From: Paraspadella gotoi
Taxonomy: Eukaryota > Chaetognatha
NCBI GenBank assembly: GCA_051294375.1
Contig: CM119264.1
Location: forward strand, 4,117,392 to 4,181,391
Direction of reading: 5' to 3'
Length of the DNA: 64,000 bases
Of the stretch, positions 38,255 to 51,515 are shown piece by piece. Under the pieces are notes generated by a model. That model had not been told where the DNA came from. It searched no databases and worked only from the letters and a program-made list of their open reading frames with translations. Position 1 is the first letter of the stretch; each line of letters starts with the position of its first letter. The position numbers were made by a program, and so were the translations under genes.

Positions 38255-38482
38255 ATGGAGAGTTTGCTGCTTATGGGAGCGAGAAAGCTTTTGGCGGCCG
38301 CGCTCGAAGCCGACGTGAAAAAGGTGCAAACAGCAAGCAAATATCACAGCATTGTTGACGATGAGGGCCGGTGTCTTGTCGTCCCTGAACTGCTTCGTGT
38401 GCCCCGCCAGTGCTCCTGCGAGCATCGACGTTCTGTCAGCTTAGCCGTATCACTTTGTTCCAGCAGACGCCGCATCTTTTAA
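38255..38482 (+). pseudogene. Fragment resembling an IS256-type bacterial transposase N-terminal part
   Basis: The 75-codon frame reads GARKLLAAALEADVKK near its start (residues 8-23), and DDEGRCLVV follows at residues 35-43. IS256-family transposases have a conserved GAR/K-L-L-x-A-A-L-E-A-E-V helix followed about 20 residues later by D-E-x-G-R-x-L-V-V, usually then RNG. Here the spacing is about two residues longer and RNG is absent. No catalytic DDE region follows before the frame ends. It may be a decayed fragment acquired from bacteria, contaminating sequence joined into the scaffold, or a chance match. Confidence 0.35.
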
Positions 38483-38782
38483 TGTAAAGAGAGGAAGGGT
38501 ATACGATTCATCCGACGATGGAAATGGAATAAAAGAAAAGAAAGAAAAGAAATACTAAAATGCAAAAAGAAAAGAAAAAAAAGAAATGAATAAATAAATG
38601 AATAAAAAATAAAAGAAAAACTGTGATAAAGAAAGAAAGAAAGCTAAACACAGAGGCTAAAATGTCTAGAGGCGTGGCCCTCGGGATAGGGGGAAGACCG
38701 AAAGGCGTCTTCGATGGCCGTTGCTAAGGGCTGATGACGTTGTTGTTCGGTTGTCAAGGGCGTTTCAAAGACGGCGACGTCG
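38483..38782. other. Stretch without recognised gene
   Basis: A-rich DNA with AAATG repeats, then a G+C-rich edge against the following gap. Nothing recognised. Confidence 0.6.
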
Positions 38783-39343
38783 NNNNNNNNNNNNNNNNNN
38801 NNNNNNNNNNNNNNNNNNNNNNNNNNNNNNNNNNNNNNNNNNNNNNNNNNNNNNNNNNNNNNNNNNNNNNNNNNNNNNNNNNNNNNNNNNNNNNNNNNNN
38901 NNNNNNNNNNNNNNNNNNNNNNNNNNNNNNNNNNNNNNNNNNNNNNNNNNNNNNNNNNNNNNNNNNNNNNNNNNNNNNNNNNNNNNNNNNNNNNNNNNNN
39001 NNNNNNNNNNNNNNNNNNNNNNNNNNNNNNNNNNNNNNNNNNNNNNNNNNNNNNNNNNNNNNNNNNNNNNNNNNNNNNNNNNNNNNNNNNNNNNNNNNNN
39101 NNNNNNNNNNNNNNNNNNNNNNNNNNNNNNNNNNNNNNNNNNNNNNNNNNNNNNNNNNNNNNNNNNNNNNNNNNNNNNNNNNNNNNNNNNNNNNNNNNNN
39201 NNNNNNNNNNNNNNNNNNNNNNNNNNNNNNNNNNNNNNNNNNNNNNNNNNNNNNNNNNNNNNNNNNNNNNNNNNNNNNNNNNNNNNNNNNNNNNNNNNNN
39301 NNNNNNNNNNNNNNNNNNNNNNNNNNNNNNNNNNNNNNNNNNN
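38783..39343. other. Assembly gap (561 N)
   Basis: Run of N, just downstream of the IS256-like fragment. Confidence 1.
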
Positions 39344-39446
39344 GCCCGAGTAGCACATGAACAAAAGGTAAGGCGTGGCGATATTTAAATTGCATTTCTC
39401 TCTCTCTGCTTCTCCTGCTTCTCTCCGGTCCCTGTTCTTTTTGGTC

Positions 39447-39545
39447 ACTCTCTGTTCTCTCTCTCTCTCTCACTCTCTCTCTCCTCTTCTCTCTCTCTCT
39501 CTCGTCTCTCTCTCGGTCTCTCTCTCTCTCTCCTCTCTCTCTCTA
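39447..39545 (+). repeat. (CT)n microsatellite
   Basis: CT array with CGGTCT and CCTCTC interruptions. CT-rich DNA continues in pieces to about 39905. Confidence 0.9.
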
Positions 39546-40015
39546 TCCTCTCCTTATTCACCTTGTAATTTATCATTTTCCGCGCTCAAACTTGTCTTCG
39601 TTGTTGTCGTTTTCGTCGTCCAATCTTTGTCGCCATCATCGTCATCCCGACTGTACTTTAAGACCATTGTTCTTGTTTTTGTCATGCAATCGTCGTCGTT
39701 TCTTGAAGACAGGCGACACAGGCGTTAAGATTAGAAGCCTTAAAAATGTTCATATGCCATGCAGTCTCTGTTCCTCCTCTCTCTCGTCTCTCGCCTTCGG
39801 TCTCTCCTTCGTCTTCTCAAGTTTCTCACTCTCTCGTGCTTTCTCCCATCTCAGCTCCTTCTTCCTCTCTCTCTCTCTCTCTCACTCCTCCTCTCGTCTC
39901 CCATCTTCTCGGCCCGACTGATTCTCGAGTGTACGATTGTCCGTTCTTCAATTTCCCCCTTTTTCTCGTTTAACCAATTTCGTTGTAAAATTGAGAGAAA
40001 ATTAAATAAAATTGC
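39546..40015. other. Stretch without recognised gene
   Basis: Pyrimidine-rich DNA with GTC repeats near 39605. Serine-rich frames here are repeat translations. Confidence 0.6.
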
Positions 40016-41989
40016 ATGCCTTCACAACCGAGCAACGAAAATTAATAAATAAATCGGATAGGAAACCGATTCAGTTGCGACCAAAAACTCATTCGCTTTA
40101 TTTTCGGGACATGCGACTTTTTTTTTTTTTAATTTTCGGTATTTGGGTGCAAATGTTGCGTTCGCATGCATCGACCAAGAAAAAAAGAGGAAAGCACGGA
40201 TCTGAAAAAAATTCCATTGGCACAATTTAAAATTTTAAAGATTCCCTTAAATGAGCTGAATAAAATGCTTCTCTTTTTATTTTTTTTTCTCTAACGAAGT
40301 TTCTTATCTTTTCGTTTTCCATTAAATGCGTCAAAATGCAACTAATCCTGCGTAAACCGAATTTTCTAACAAAGAATTTCGTCTTATATAAGATAGTCGT
40401 TCAACTAGGCGTATTATATTATATTTCGTACTATCAGACAGCCAAAGAAAAAAAAAAGTTACATGCGGATTTGTTTTTTGGGCAAAAGAATAAAAAAAAA
40501 TGGCATCAATGGAAAAGTCGGCAAATCCCAACAGTCCATGNNNNNNNNNNAGGTCATTTCAAATTGATCGTATGAGTAGCAGAGACATTTGAAACACTGA
40601 TATAATTAGTAAAAAGGGTGAAAAGCGTTTTGCGCTATAGATGCAAATTAACGTCAAATCTGTATTCTACTTTCATAGACATTTTTTTTTTTTCGTTATA
40701 TCAATATCAGCACTGGCAGACATGTATAGTGGCGGGAGGGGGGGGGGCACGGGTCGACGCCCTGAGCAAGTCAAAAATGCAAAAAAAAAGTTTTGTTTTA
40801 ATTCTTTTCTTTTTGGTTTTTTGATATGAGTCAGAGAGTAAACAACGAATACTTTCCTGTCTAAAACAAGATATATATACGTATACGATCGGTATATAAA
40901 ATATTTGAATATTTTCTTTTGACGATGACATGTAATCTGAGCCTTGATAAGTGTAGCGAGTTCATATTTTTTTTCTTACGCCTTTTAAGATGGGATTTTT
41001 TTTTGAGCATGCTTAAAATTATCATGACATCGAACCGATGGGCGGCATGCAACAATCTGTATAACTTCATGCCACATGTTACTTTTCCTTTAAAACTTCT
41101 TCGCGAATACTTTTGAGCAGGGACAGACATATTTTGTTCGTAGCCTAAAAAATAACCTAAATAAACTCATCTTTCAGTCTCTGATATTCAACCATGCATA
41201 GTGTGATTTTTTTTCTCGAACACACAAGATGACATAGTCACACACTTAAGTGATTAATTTGTTAATCGCGTGCGCTTATTTCCTACGGCCTTCGCTGGCA
41301 AAAAAAAATGCTTGCAAAGGGAATTGCTGGCAAAAGGATTGCCAGAGCCGATCCTCATTTAAATCGGAAAAAAAAACCGAGTCGAGTTTCCTTTCATAAC
41401 CGATAGTCGTCGTCGTCGTCGTCGTCGTTCTGGTCGTCGTCCTCGTATCGTCGGCGTCGTTGACATGCAAATTGATTTTTACCGCGTCATCGAATTTTCT
41501 TTTTTAAATTTTTTTTTATCCATTTTTTTTCTTAAAAATTTTTAATATCCCGGATCAAGATGAATAGGTCAATTTGAAAGATGATCCAAGCAAAACTTAA
41601 AAAAAGATATAAGTTATCGCCAAGTTTATCATTGTTTACTCTCTTTCAATATCCATGATAAAAACTTTTTTTTTTTAAATGATAAGGGATCACAAAGATT
41701 CGTTCGATAAATTTTACAGACTAGTTGCAAAAAAATATTGATTACGTTTCGGCTCTTCTCGTATGCAGTGCGAATGTTTATTTTTAGTTAAAATTTCTAG
41801 GATGATAAAAAAAATACAAATAAAAGATTTCCACATGCAAGAAGATATTTCATCGAGGAACACAACCCTTTAAAGTATAAACAATAATATAGATTTGAAA
41901 AAAAAAATTAAAATTTCTTACCTACGTCAATGCTGGTACTGATTATCTGCTCGCTCGTCATAACAATCCTTTCCCCAGTCAAACCATGC
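40016..41989 (-). promoter_or_regulatory. Cluster of (T)GCATG motifs on the RBFOX sense strand
   Basis: On the minus strand GCATG occurs at 40016, 40165, 40462, 41008, 41046, 41068, 41193, 41464, 41834 and 41985 (plus-strand starts of CATGC). Five of these are the full hexamer TGCATG: 40165, 41046, 41193, 41464 and 41834. (U)GCAUG is the established RBFOX binding site, and RBFOX genes in other animals regulate their own transcripts. The cluster lies 3.3-5.3 kb past the RBFOX stop codon on the same strand. It would be in the transcript only if a longer 3' UTR or a 3' UTR intron exists, which is inference. Confidence 0.35.
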
Positions 41990-44900
41990 GTGCGTTTCGT
42001 TTTCCCCCCAGAGTCAGTTTTCAAACAAATAAAAGATTGCACGAAATTCAAAAATGCAAGCATATTAACCAAGCAGGAGGCGTCGCCCCGTCTCCTCATG
42101 TCAACGACCCAATGAGAGCGATCGTCTCTCTCCGAATGCAACCAGATTTGCAAGTTGCAACCAGATATGTGCGAACACTGACTGCGAGCAACTGTCTACT
42201 CGAAACATCGAGCAACACCATTGAAAACATTTAACTCGGACTTAGAATCCATTCTGCCATAAGTATAAGATGCGTCCATACATCGTCCTAACTCATTTTT
42301 TTTCTATCAAAAGTCTTGGAGGGGGGGGGGAACTACTAACGATGCTAATTTGATAAAGATTAAAGAAGGAAATAGAATTTTTTTCGGTTTTTTTACTAAT
42401 AAGTAAAACTTTATTGAAAATGTATCACATTGTTCATTTTTTTTTATTTCTCTCATTATCAGCGTGTCATACTGGATGGCAGCATAGACCCTACGATTAC
42501 ACGCGGCCCTCTGGGGTAAAAAAAAAAGAAAACAAATTCATGTGTAGCCTCTATCGTTCAAATCAATGTTAGAGGACGCATTACAGAGGGCCTAGCATGG
42601 CATGGCTTGGCAGGGGAGAGGGGAAAGGACTGCGTGTGATTAAGATAGTCCACAGAATGGAAATAGTTTTTTTTTTTTTTGTATAAAAAAAATACCATTC
42701 GAACTGACATCAAGCAATCACCAAAAAGATATTTAAGGGGTCCTACCATGGCCGCGTCCCTAAAAGTTTCTAACAGTTAAAATAATTCCATTTTTTTGTT
42801 GTTGTCGTTATCTTAGGTGTTTCAAGTTTGCCTCGTACGTTGGAAGAGATTGTAGTCTCACATCATGTATGGTCGTACAATATGTCAACAATTTTCACAA
42901 ATGGAATAAGTTACAAGTTACAGTAAAGATGGTACAAAGATAGAAAAGATGATTAAGAAGTAATATTACAGACACTAACCTCATTATCTAAGTAACAAAT
43001 GATATGAACATGGAGTGGACAGTTTACCGCCAGGGGAGCTGTTGAGAGAGAGGCAAAAAGGGAAACGGAATAACATTACCATAAGTATTGTTTTAAGATG
43101 TCATGTATAGACTCACTTTCAAAAAAAAAGGTTTCAGCTGGAAAGTGGACTACGACAAATATGGTTTTAAGTCAAAATCTCTTCTAATTACATAATGAGG
43201 AAAAAAGCTCAAAAGCTCACATAGAGAGAATTTAAATTTATATAATCTTATAAAAATTTCTCTTTTTCTGTTTTTCTTATAATTTCATGATACATGGTTT
43301 CATCAGAGACTATTTTATTTTCTTAAATATTTTCTATGTATTAATAGCATTACAGGACAGGAATGTAGACAATATACAGTTCTCCCTCACACACGTAATA
43401 AAGGAAAAATGAGGTTATGATGCCATAGACTACATTTTTTTTACCTACACTGAATAGCTAGGTATGAGGATTGTGAGTAATATATTTGCTATTGAATGGG
43501 ATAACAATATTGAATTATGTGTTTCTGGTCAACAGACATGGCACTTGTTAATCATAGGCACAGTCTCATATTCGGATCGTTTAACGGTTATGCTCTGTTC
43601 TGTTCATTTTCATACTTTTTTTTTTCAAGTTTTTTTTTTCTTTCTGGATTCATAGCATTTTTATGCTAATCATTTTGTTGGAATTCCATTTTTAGTTTTT
43701 ATTTTTGATTTTCTCGATTCCATAGTTTTGCTGCTAAGGCATTTGGCTGATTGTCTCCTGTGTGCTGACATCTTTTCCGCTTTTAGCTCCAATGCTACTA
43801 CTGCTCTTTTTAAAAATCCGCGTTCTCCAATGAAATCATGTATCAAAAAGAAGGGATACTACACATTTGAATCAATTTGGCATAGAAATTTGAGGCTATA
43901 AAAATACAATATCAATATTGCTGTATAGGTGGGCTTATGGTGTCATAGGAAATGTAAAAGGAAAACGAAATTGCGTAATAAACGTTTGTGATTCTTTTTT
44001 TTATAGATTTATCTGCTAATATCAGCGTATGGCAATGCTAGTGGCATTTTATACGATTTTTGAGAGAAGTAGGGTTAGATCATTAAGATTACAAGGCGTT
44101 AGTCGGAACTACTATCTTTGGTATGGATTCATGCCGCAGATTCTTTGGCATGGAAAAGTAATAAATAATTTTTAGGTATGGTATTTTTTTAGTTTTTTGG
44201 GGGAAATCGTTCAGTCTTGCCATTTGTACACTAATAAATATATACTAATTTTTAAAAAAAAAACTAGTCTATCAGACTGCCAAATTGGCCTGGTTCCCAT
44301 GCTATCCCTTGTAGTCTCAATGCATCGGGGAAAAAAGTAACAAGACAACAGCAACAAGAGGAAAAAAAACTATTAAAAAAAAAAACCATAAAAACGAAAA
44401 GAGGAAAAAATATATGAGTTGGAATATCAGTGATGCTTTTTGGAAGGCCGACTAGTTGATATTCGATTCGGAGGGAAAAAGGTTTCGTGATCTCAGGGAA
44501 GTTTTTTTTTTTTTTTTCTGGAAAGTGATTAAATCGATTTTTTATTTAAAAAAAAAAGGCCTGCAAAGAGAATCACTTAGCACATCGATACACCTTTTTT
44601 TATTTATTTTTTTATTCTTATTAATTTATCCGCGTGCCAGAGAGAAAAATAATAGCGCGCGGGAATTTAAAAAAAAAAAGATAAAGCGACATCTGGTGGC
44701 ATTCGTCTCAAGCGAAAGCGTCGCGAAAAAAAAAGAGAACAACTGGACAAAAGACGAACGAAAAAAAAAACACGTTGCGTTTCTGTTGTTTTGTCGTCAT
44801 TTACGCTTCGCCACTGACGAACGTTTTTTTAGTTTAATATATAATCAAAATCGATTTATTAAAAAAAAGTGTGTGGGGGGGGAAATAAAATGACAATGAT

Positions 44901-45257
44901 TTGATTTATTCGGGTTATTTTTGAAAAGAAAAAAATCTGTAAAGAATAAAGAGAAGAAGAGGAAAGAGTAAAACTTACGCGTCGCAATCGGAAGAGCTTC
45001 TTGGCATTTTTGTTTGTTTAAAAACTCGTGTGTGTTGGGAGTATATTTTATCGTAATAATAATAATTATAATAATATTAATAATTAAAAAAATTCATTTA
45101 TCATCAATTGAGGCGTTTTTTTTTTTAAAAATCAATATTGAGATAGAGAGAGAAAGAGGGCGAGCGAGGAGTAATCGGGCGTGGGAAGGGGTGAGGGAAA
45201 GAGAGAGAAATAGAGAGCGAGGGAAATAGTAGAGAGAAAAGTTTTTTTTTGTTTTAA
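41990..45257. other. Stretch downstream of RBFOX without recognised gene
   Basis: A/T-rich, with few microsatellites compared with the rest of the window, and many poly-T/poly-A tracts. A donor-like minus-strand site (G|GTAAG near 41918) follows a short open frame (41908-42153) that has no known domain. This could be 3' UTR or intron of RBFOX, but no proof exists in the sequence. Confidence 0.4.
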
Positions 45258-45263
45258 TTTATT
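45258..45263 (-). promoter_or_regulatory. Poly(A) signal AATAAA downstream of RBFOX
   Basis: AATAAA on the minus strand, about 55 bp after the stop codon and inside an A-rich stretch. It would give a very short 3' UTR. Other AATAAA sites occur further downstream, so this may be one of several. Confidence 0.4.
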
Positions 45264-45316
45264 TAATTTTTTTGTTTGTTTTTTTGTTTTGACATACGAT
45301 TTCGACGGAGCCTCCA

Positions 45317-46672
45317 TCAGTACGGGGCAAAGCGTTGATACCCCCCGCGATAAACCGTCCCATATCCCGCGATAGGACCTATGCTGCCATTGAGGTACGG
45401 ATTCGCCGCCGCCGCGGTCGTGTAGCCTGAGACGGTGAGGGGCTGACCCTGCGCCGCCGCCGCTGCGGTCCCCGCCGCCGCCGCGCCGGCCGCCATTTGA
45501 TTCTGCGCCACGGCCGCCAGTTGCGTGGCGGAGGTGGCGGTGCCGAAGGCCTGGGAGACGGCGGGGTGGTAGGCTCCAGCCTGCAGCAGGAGGAATGGGT
45601 CCTGAATCATCCCCGTCGCCGCCAGTCCCGGGATTGGAGACGCCGCCGAAGCAGCCGCCGCTGCCGCCGCCGCCGCCGCCATTTGCGCCTGGGGCCGGAT
45701 GGTTAGCGCCTGCGCGGCGGCGACGGCCGGGTGCAGCGTCGGCGTCCGGCCGCGCTGAAACGCCACGCCCCGCAGCGCCGCCGCAGTGGCCGCGTCGCAG
45801 CCACTGACAGCGGGGATGCCCAGCAGGGAGCTGGCGAAAGTGTCCATGCTCTTCAGCAGGATGCCGTTGTGCAGCACCTTGGGCGCCTTCTTCGTCTGCA
45901 CGCGAGCGGTGGCGTTGTTGACTTCGATCTTCCGACCCTCGACGAGAGACCCGTTGAGCTTTTCCCGCGCCCGGTCCGCGTCCGACGAGTTGGCGAAAGT
46001 GACGAACCCGAATCCTTTCGATCCTCGTTCGTTGAAGATGATCTCCACGTCGAGGATGGGGCCGTAGGGGGAAAACATGGCCCGCAAGTCGGGGTCGCGG
46101 AACCGGAACGGAATATTGGACACGTGGAGCCGCTTCGGCTGCTCCGGTTGCTTAAAGCCCGCGTTGGCCACTGCCACCAAGGGCTGCGCCGCCTCTGAGG
46201 CTGTCGTCGACATAGGGTGGGCCGGAGCCGACCCGTCCGGCGAGTCTGTGACTTGAGTATTCACGATGCTGACCGTCAGTTGTTGCTGCTGTTGCTGTTG
46301 TTGTTGTTGCTGTTGTTGTTGCTGTTGTTGTTGGGGGCCATCGGGGGCAACTTTTTGGGAGAACTGCGGTTGGGAGTCAGAGGCAGTGGGCGTTGAGGGA
46401 AGGGAGAGCGAGGTTTGAGGAGGGCCGCAGTTGAGGGCCGAAGGGGGTGGGGCCGCGCCCGTTGCTCCATACATTTGACCCTGCAGGGCTGCGGCCTGAG
46501 CAGCAGCCACAGCGGCGGCTTGGTAGCCATCCGACGAGCCATCCGTCTGGCCGGGTTGTTGGGGAACGCCGTAGCCTCCGTTGGAGGCGACGGTGACGAC
46601 CGGATTGGCCGGTTGACCCGGCATCATCCCGGGCTGAGGAACCATGTGAGGATAGAAGACAAGATTGGCCAT
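45317..46672 (-). CDS. Rbfox (A2bp1): RBFOX-family RNA-binding splicing regulator
   Basis: The 451-codon frame encodes a nuclear splicing factor that binds (U)GCAUG in pre-mRNA. Residues 1-113 are Q/A/P-rich, and 114-131 are 18 glutamines encoded by mixed CAA/CAG. One RRM spans about 180-257, with RNP2 LHVSNI at 182-187 and RNP1 KGFGFVTF at 219-226. It keeps the aromatic residues that contact GCAUG in this family (F189, F221, F223) and the family signature [13 protein letters not shown] after the RRM. The tail is alanine-rich, contains [18 protein letters not shown], and ends [11 protein letters not shown], very close to known RBFOX C-termini. The whole RRM lies in one exon without introns, which is unusual for this family. 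The ATG at 46672 is the first in the exon, but the frame stays open upstream to a splice acceptor, so the protein may start in an earlier exon. Confidence 0.95.
   Translation of the reverse strand: MANLVFYPHMVPQPGMMPGQPANPVVTVASNGGYGVPQQPGQTDGSSDGYQAAAVAAAQAAALQGQMYGATGAAPPPSALNCGPPQTSLSLPSTPTASDSQPQFSQKVAPDGPQQQQQQQQQQQQQQQQQQLTVSIVNTQVTDSPDGSAPAHPMSTTASEAAQPLVAVANAGFKQPEQPKRLHVSNIPFRFRDPDLRAMFSPYGPILDVEIIFNERGSKGFGFVTFANSSDADRAREKLNGSLVEGRKIEVNNATARVQTKKAPKVLHNGILLKSMDTFASSLLGIPAVSGCDAATAAALRGVAFQRGRTPTLHPAVAAAQALTIRPQAQMAAAAAAAAAASAASPIPGLAATGMIQDPFLLLQAGAYHPAVSQAFGTATSATQLAAVAQNQMAAGAAAAGTAAAAAQGQPLTVSGYTTAAAANPYLNGSIGPIAGYGTVYRGGYQRFAPY
46276..46329 (-). repeat. CAG/CAA repeat encoding 18 glutamines
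   Basis: Mixed CAA and CAG codons within the RBFOX coding exon. The mixture limits slippage, but the tract may still vary in length between individuals. Confidence 0.9.
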
Positions 46673-46722
46673 CGCCGCGTCGTCCGTTGGAGCCAGGGGG
46701 TCCGTGGAAGAAGCTGGATTAA
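46673..46722 (-). CDS. 5' part of the RBFOX exon, possibly coding
   Basis: From the acceptor to the listed ATG the frame is open. It would add about 16 residues after a split codon, reading [16 protein letters not shown] before MANLVF. This is coding if translation starts in an upstream exon, and 5' UTR if it starts at 46672. Confidence 0.5.
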
Positions 46723-46790
46723 CTGGGAGGATGGAGGTAGGGTGGGGTGGGAGAGTGGGATGGGATGGGAAGGTGGGTGGGTGGGCGTAG
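46723..46790 (-). promoter_or_regulatory. Splice acceptor with C-rich pyrimidine tract (G4-forming on the other strand)
   Basis: On the minus strand about 60 nt of almost pure C/T with CCCACC and CCCATCC repeats runs to CCTCCCAG, then the RBFOX exon starts at 46722. The plus strand has at least six GGG runs within 50 bp, a strong G-quadruplex motif. The RNA would be C-rich, a typical site for poly(C)-binding proteins. Confidence 0.7.
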
Positions 46791-48619
<1,829 letters not shown>

Positions 48620-48621
48620 AC

Positions 48622-48634
48622 CTAGTTTGAGCAT
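48622..48634 (-). CDS. Candidate RBFOX start mini-exon (13 coding nt)
   Basis: Minus strand: ATG CTC AAA CTA G followed by the donor GTAAGC. Joined to the acceptor at 46722 the split codon G|TT is completed in frame, giving MLKLVNPASS and then the RBFOX sequence. Donor quality, frame and phase all fit, but the exon is tiny, a phase match arises by chance in one of three cases, and the upstream T-rich DNA gives no clear 5' boundary. Confidence 0.25.
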
Positions 48635-49626
48635 GGAATGTTTTGGTGGAAAGTGAGGAAAGCAAAAAAAAAAATAATATTTTGAAAGGATTTCTATCAG
48701 GTGTGAGCTTGTTTTCGGAAGATGATGATGATTTTTATTCTTGTTATTTTCAGGTTTTTTTTAAAAATTCTTTAAATTGGCTTAAGGATATGATTTGGCA
48801 AGTGACGCACTTGGGTTGTTCCTTTGTTCGTATTTTTTTAGGAGTTTGTCGTAGATTTTTTGTTTTGTTTTGGAAGACTTTTTTTTTTTTTTAATAATAT
48901 CTGTCAGACGTCGTGTAACGTAACATTTAAATTTTTTTTATCGCTTCATTACTTATTTTTTAAAGAGGAAAGAGAAGAGGGGTAGGGATCGACAGGGGAG
49001 AGAAAGGATTAAATAGAGTGAGAGGGAGACGGAGAGACGAAACGGATGGAGAGGGAGTGGAGCCGCGAATTTCGACCGCTTGAGTCTCCACGACCGAAAG
49101 TGAGCGTCTTTTTCCGACCGACGGTCCGAGCGCTAAATCCTTTTTTTTTCCCCCTTTTTTTCCTTTTTTTGTCTCTCCTTTTATTTTTTTGGTTTCATTT
49201 ATTTTCCCCTTTTTTTCTTTCTTTTGAAAGTCGCCAATCGAAGACGTATCGCGTTAGAGAAGTCAAAGAGAGAGAGAGAGAGAGATGGAGAGAGAGAGAG
49301 TAAAATTCTCACAAAATTTTTTTCACAAATTTCTTTTCCAGTTTCTTTTTTGTTTTTTTCTCTTTTCCGTTCGAAGTTTGGAATCGAATAGAGAGAGAGT
49401 GAGAGTGAGATGAAGAGAAAAACAACTCGTTTATGTGTGAATCGAAGAAAAGGCGAAAAATCGAAGACTGACTTTTTGGAAGAGTGAGAGAGAGATGATC
49501 ACGACGAAGACGATGATGATGACGACGACGACTCCGACGACGATGAAGAAGAAGAAAAAAGGATGAAGATGGTTTTTCGGGATGGGAAACTGGCGAATCG
49601 ACTGGAAGAAAGATGAGGAGAGGGAA

Positions 49627-49703
<77 letters not shown>

Positions 49704-49816
49704 TTTTTTCCAAGGGTTGGGATCCCTGGGATGCTCTCTCTGCTCTCATTGATCGACGGAAAGAAGACAGATCACGATGTGGATGAGAACGTCGACGGTT
49801 CTAAACATCAGCTCGA

Positions 49817-49877
<61 letters not shown>

Positions 49878-50887
49878 GGGGTGAAAGACGATAGTTGCTC
49901 TGCTAGGAAATCCCGCCTTTCTTTCCCCCTTCGCCTTATCGCACTTTCAAGTCTGATCTTTGGATTTTCTTTCTCTATCGACTGTTCGTTGCTGTTCCTA
50001 AATTCCGTTGTTGTTGTTGTGGTGAGTTTTTGACCGTTGGGCGAGGAATGCAGAGATTGAGTTGGCGGAAGAGATAGAAGAAGAGTTAGTGAAAAAAAGA
50101 GAGGTAGAGTTAGAGAAGAAGTAGCGAGACGCGGGCGTTTGTTTAGAAAAATAGGCGGTGACCGGAAGTGGGTGTTGATCTGATGACGGAAAATATCTTC
50201 CTTATTTTCCCCCTTTTTTTTATCGGCCTCCCGTTCGCACGACGTCTACGCGCGCAGTGACGTTCGAAAGTCGATGGAAAAGGAACGGCGAGCGCGTTGC
50301 ATCGATGGCGGAGCGAATAAGATGAGAGAGAGAGAGAGAGGAGAGAGAGAGAAGAGAGAGAGGAGAGAGAGAGAGAGGAGAGTAAGAGGAGAGAGAGACA
50401 AACCCTCCCTAACCGCTGGCCGAGGGCGAAAGAATGAGTCGTGAAAGGAGGTGTGAGATAGAGAGAGAGAAGGTTTTTTTTTCGTTCGTGAAGCAAAGAT
50501 TTTTTCTTTATTTTTTTTTCGCGTTTTTTTTTTAATTTATTTTTTTTTCACATCATTTTTTCTTTTCCATTCGATTCTCTCTCCCTCTCGCGCCCTTCGA
50601 CTCTCTCTCGCTCTCGCTTCTCAAGAATCAGAGTATCTCGCACAAAAACGCAACGGGTGCCTTTGTTTCGTGGGCGAGATAGAGATAGAGACGTTTCGTC
50701 GAGCGAGGGCGTAGGCGAGACGATCGTGGCGCTAAGACCGTTGTTGTCGTTGTTGTTGTCGTTATGCTTGTCCTAGGCTTCTCGACGCAACAAGGATTCC
50801 CGACTGCGACGTGGGCGACGTCTAGCGCTGGTTCGTTGGACCGGAAATGGAGAGAAGGAGAGAGAGTGAGGAAAGAGAGGGAGACGC

Positions 50888-50919
<32 letters not shown>

Positions 50920-51080
50920 ATTCTCCCTTCGCTTTTGCTCACTCTCGAATCCGTTTCCTTTCGTCGTCGCCTGCAGAGAGAGAGAGAGAGAGAGAAAAAA
51001 AGTAAAAACCAATAAGGAGAAAAAAAAAGAAGGAAAAAAAGGAGATATTTCCTTTTTTTTCGTCCTGTTTCGCTAAGCCC
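48635..51080. other. Stretch with GA arrays and G+C-rich patches, no recognised gene
   Basis: GA arrays lie at about 49265-49300, 49629-49705, 49820-49877, 50322-50395, 50886-50914 and 50974-50995. CpG-rich patches at 49060-49140, 50225-50315 and 50680-50850 may include 5' exons of RBFOX or another gene, but no exon could be defined. Confidence 0.4.
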
Positions 51081-51130
51081 GTTTTATCCAGTTTTTTATC
51101 CGGTTTTTTATCCAGTTTTTTATCCGGTTT
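51081..51130 (+). repeat. 12-bp tandem repeat, four copies
   Basis: The units TATCCAGTTTTT and TATCCGGTTTTT alternate, with starts at 51085, 51097, 51109 and 51121. Confidence 0.85.
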
Positions 51131-51357
51131 GCAATCGGTGTTTCATTCATATGAGGCGATCCGTGAAAAACCCCCCGGGGTCAAAGAATCCGGGCCAGAA
51201 AAAACGCACCTACCCACGTCAGCCCCTACCCCTGTCGGCCAAAACCCCCATCGGTCCTTACCACTCAACGACCCTCACCTTTACTCCACATTCATCCCCA
51301 CCAATATCAAATTTATTAAAGTATTTGTGACGCTGAACGCAATACTTATATCAAGTA

Positions 51358-51515
51358 TTTTTAAGTATTTTCTTTCAATCCTTCAATAAATCAAATTTTC
51401 TCTCACTTCTCTCTTTCTACTTTATTTTTATTTTTATTTTTAAGTATTTTCTTTCAATCCTTTAATAAACCAAAATTTCCTCTCACTTCTCTCCCTCTAC
51501 TTTATTTCCTCTTTC
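51358..51515 (+). repeat. 79-bp tandem duplication
   Basis: TAAGTATTTTCTTTCAATCC starts at 51362 and 51441. Both copies continue with AATAAA, TCTCACTTCTCTC and CTACTTTATTT, differing by a few bases. Confidence 0.85.

Noticed and set aside
41745-41772. GTTTCGGCTCTTCTCGTATG, resembling the hammerhead-like family
   Set aside because: The minus strand has GAGCCGAAACG, but the CTGANGA box and the matching stem strand are absent at the right distance, so only a weak resemblance remains.
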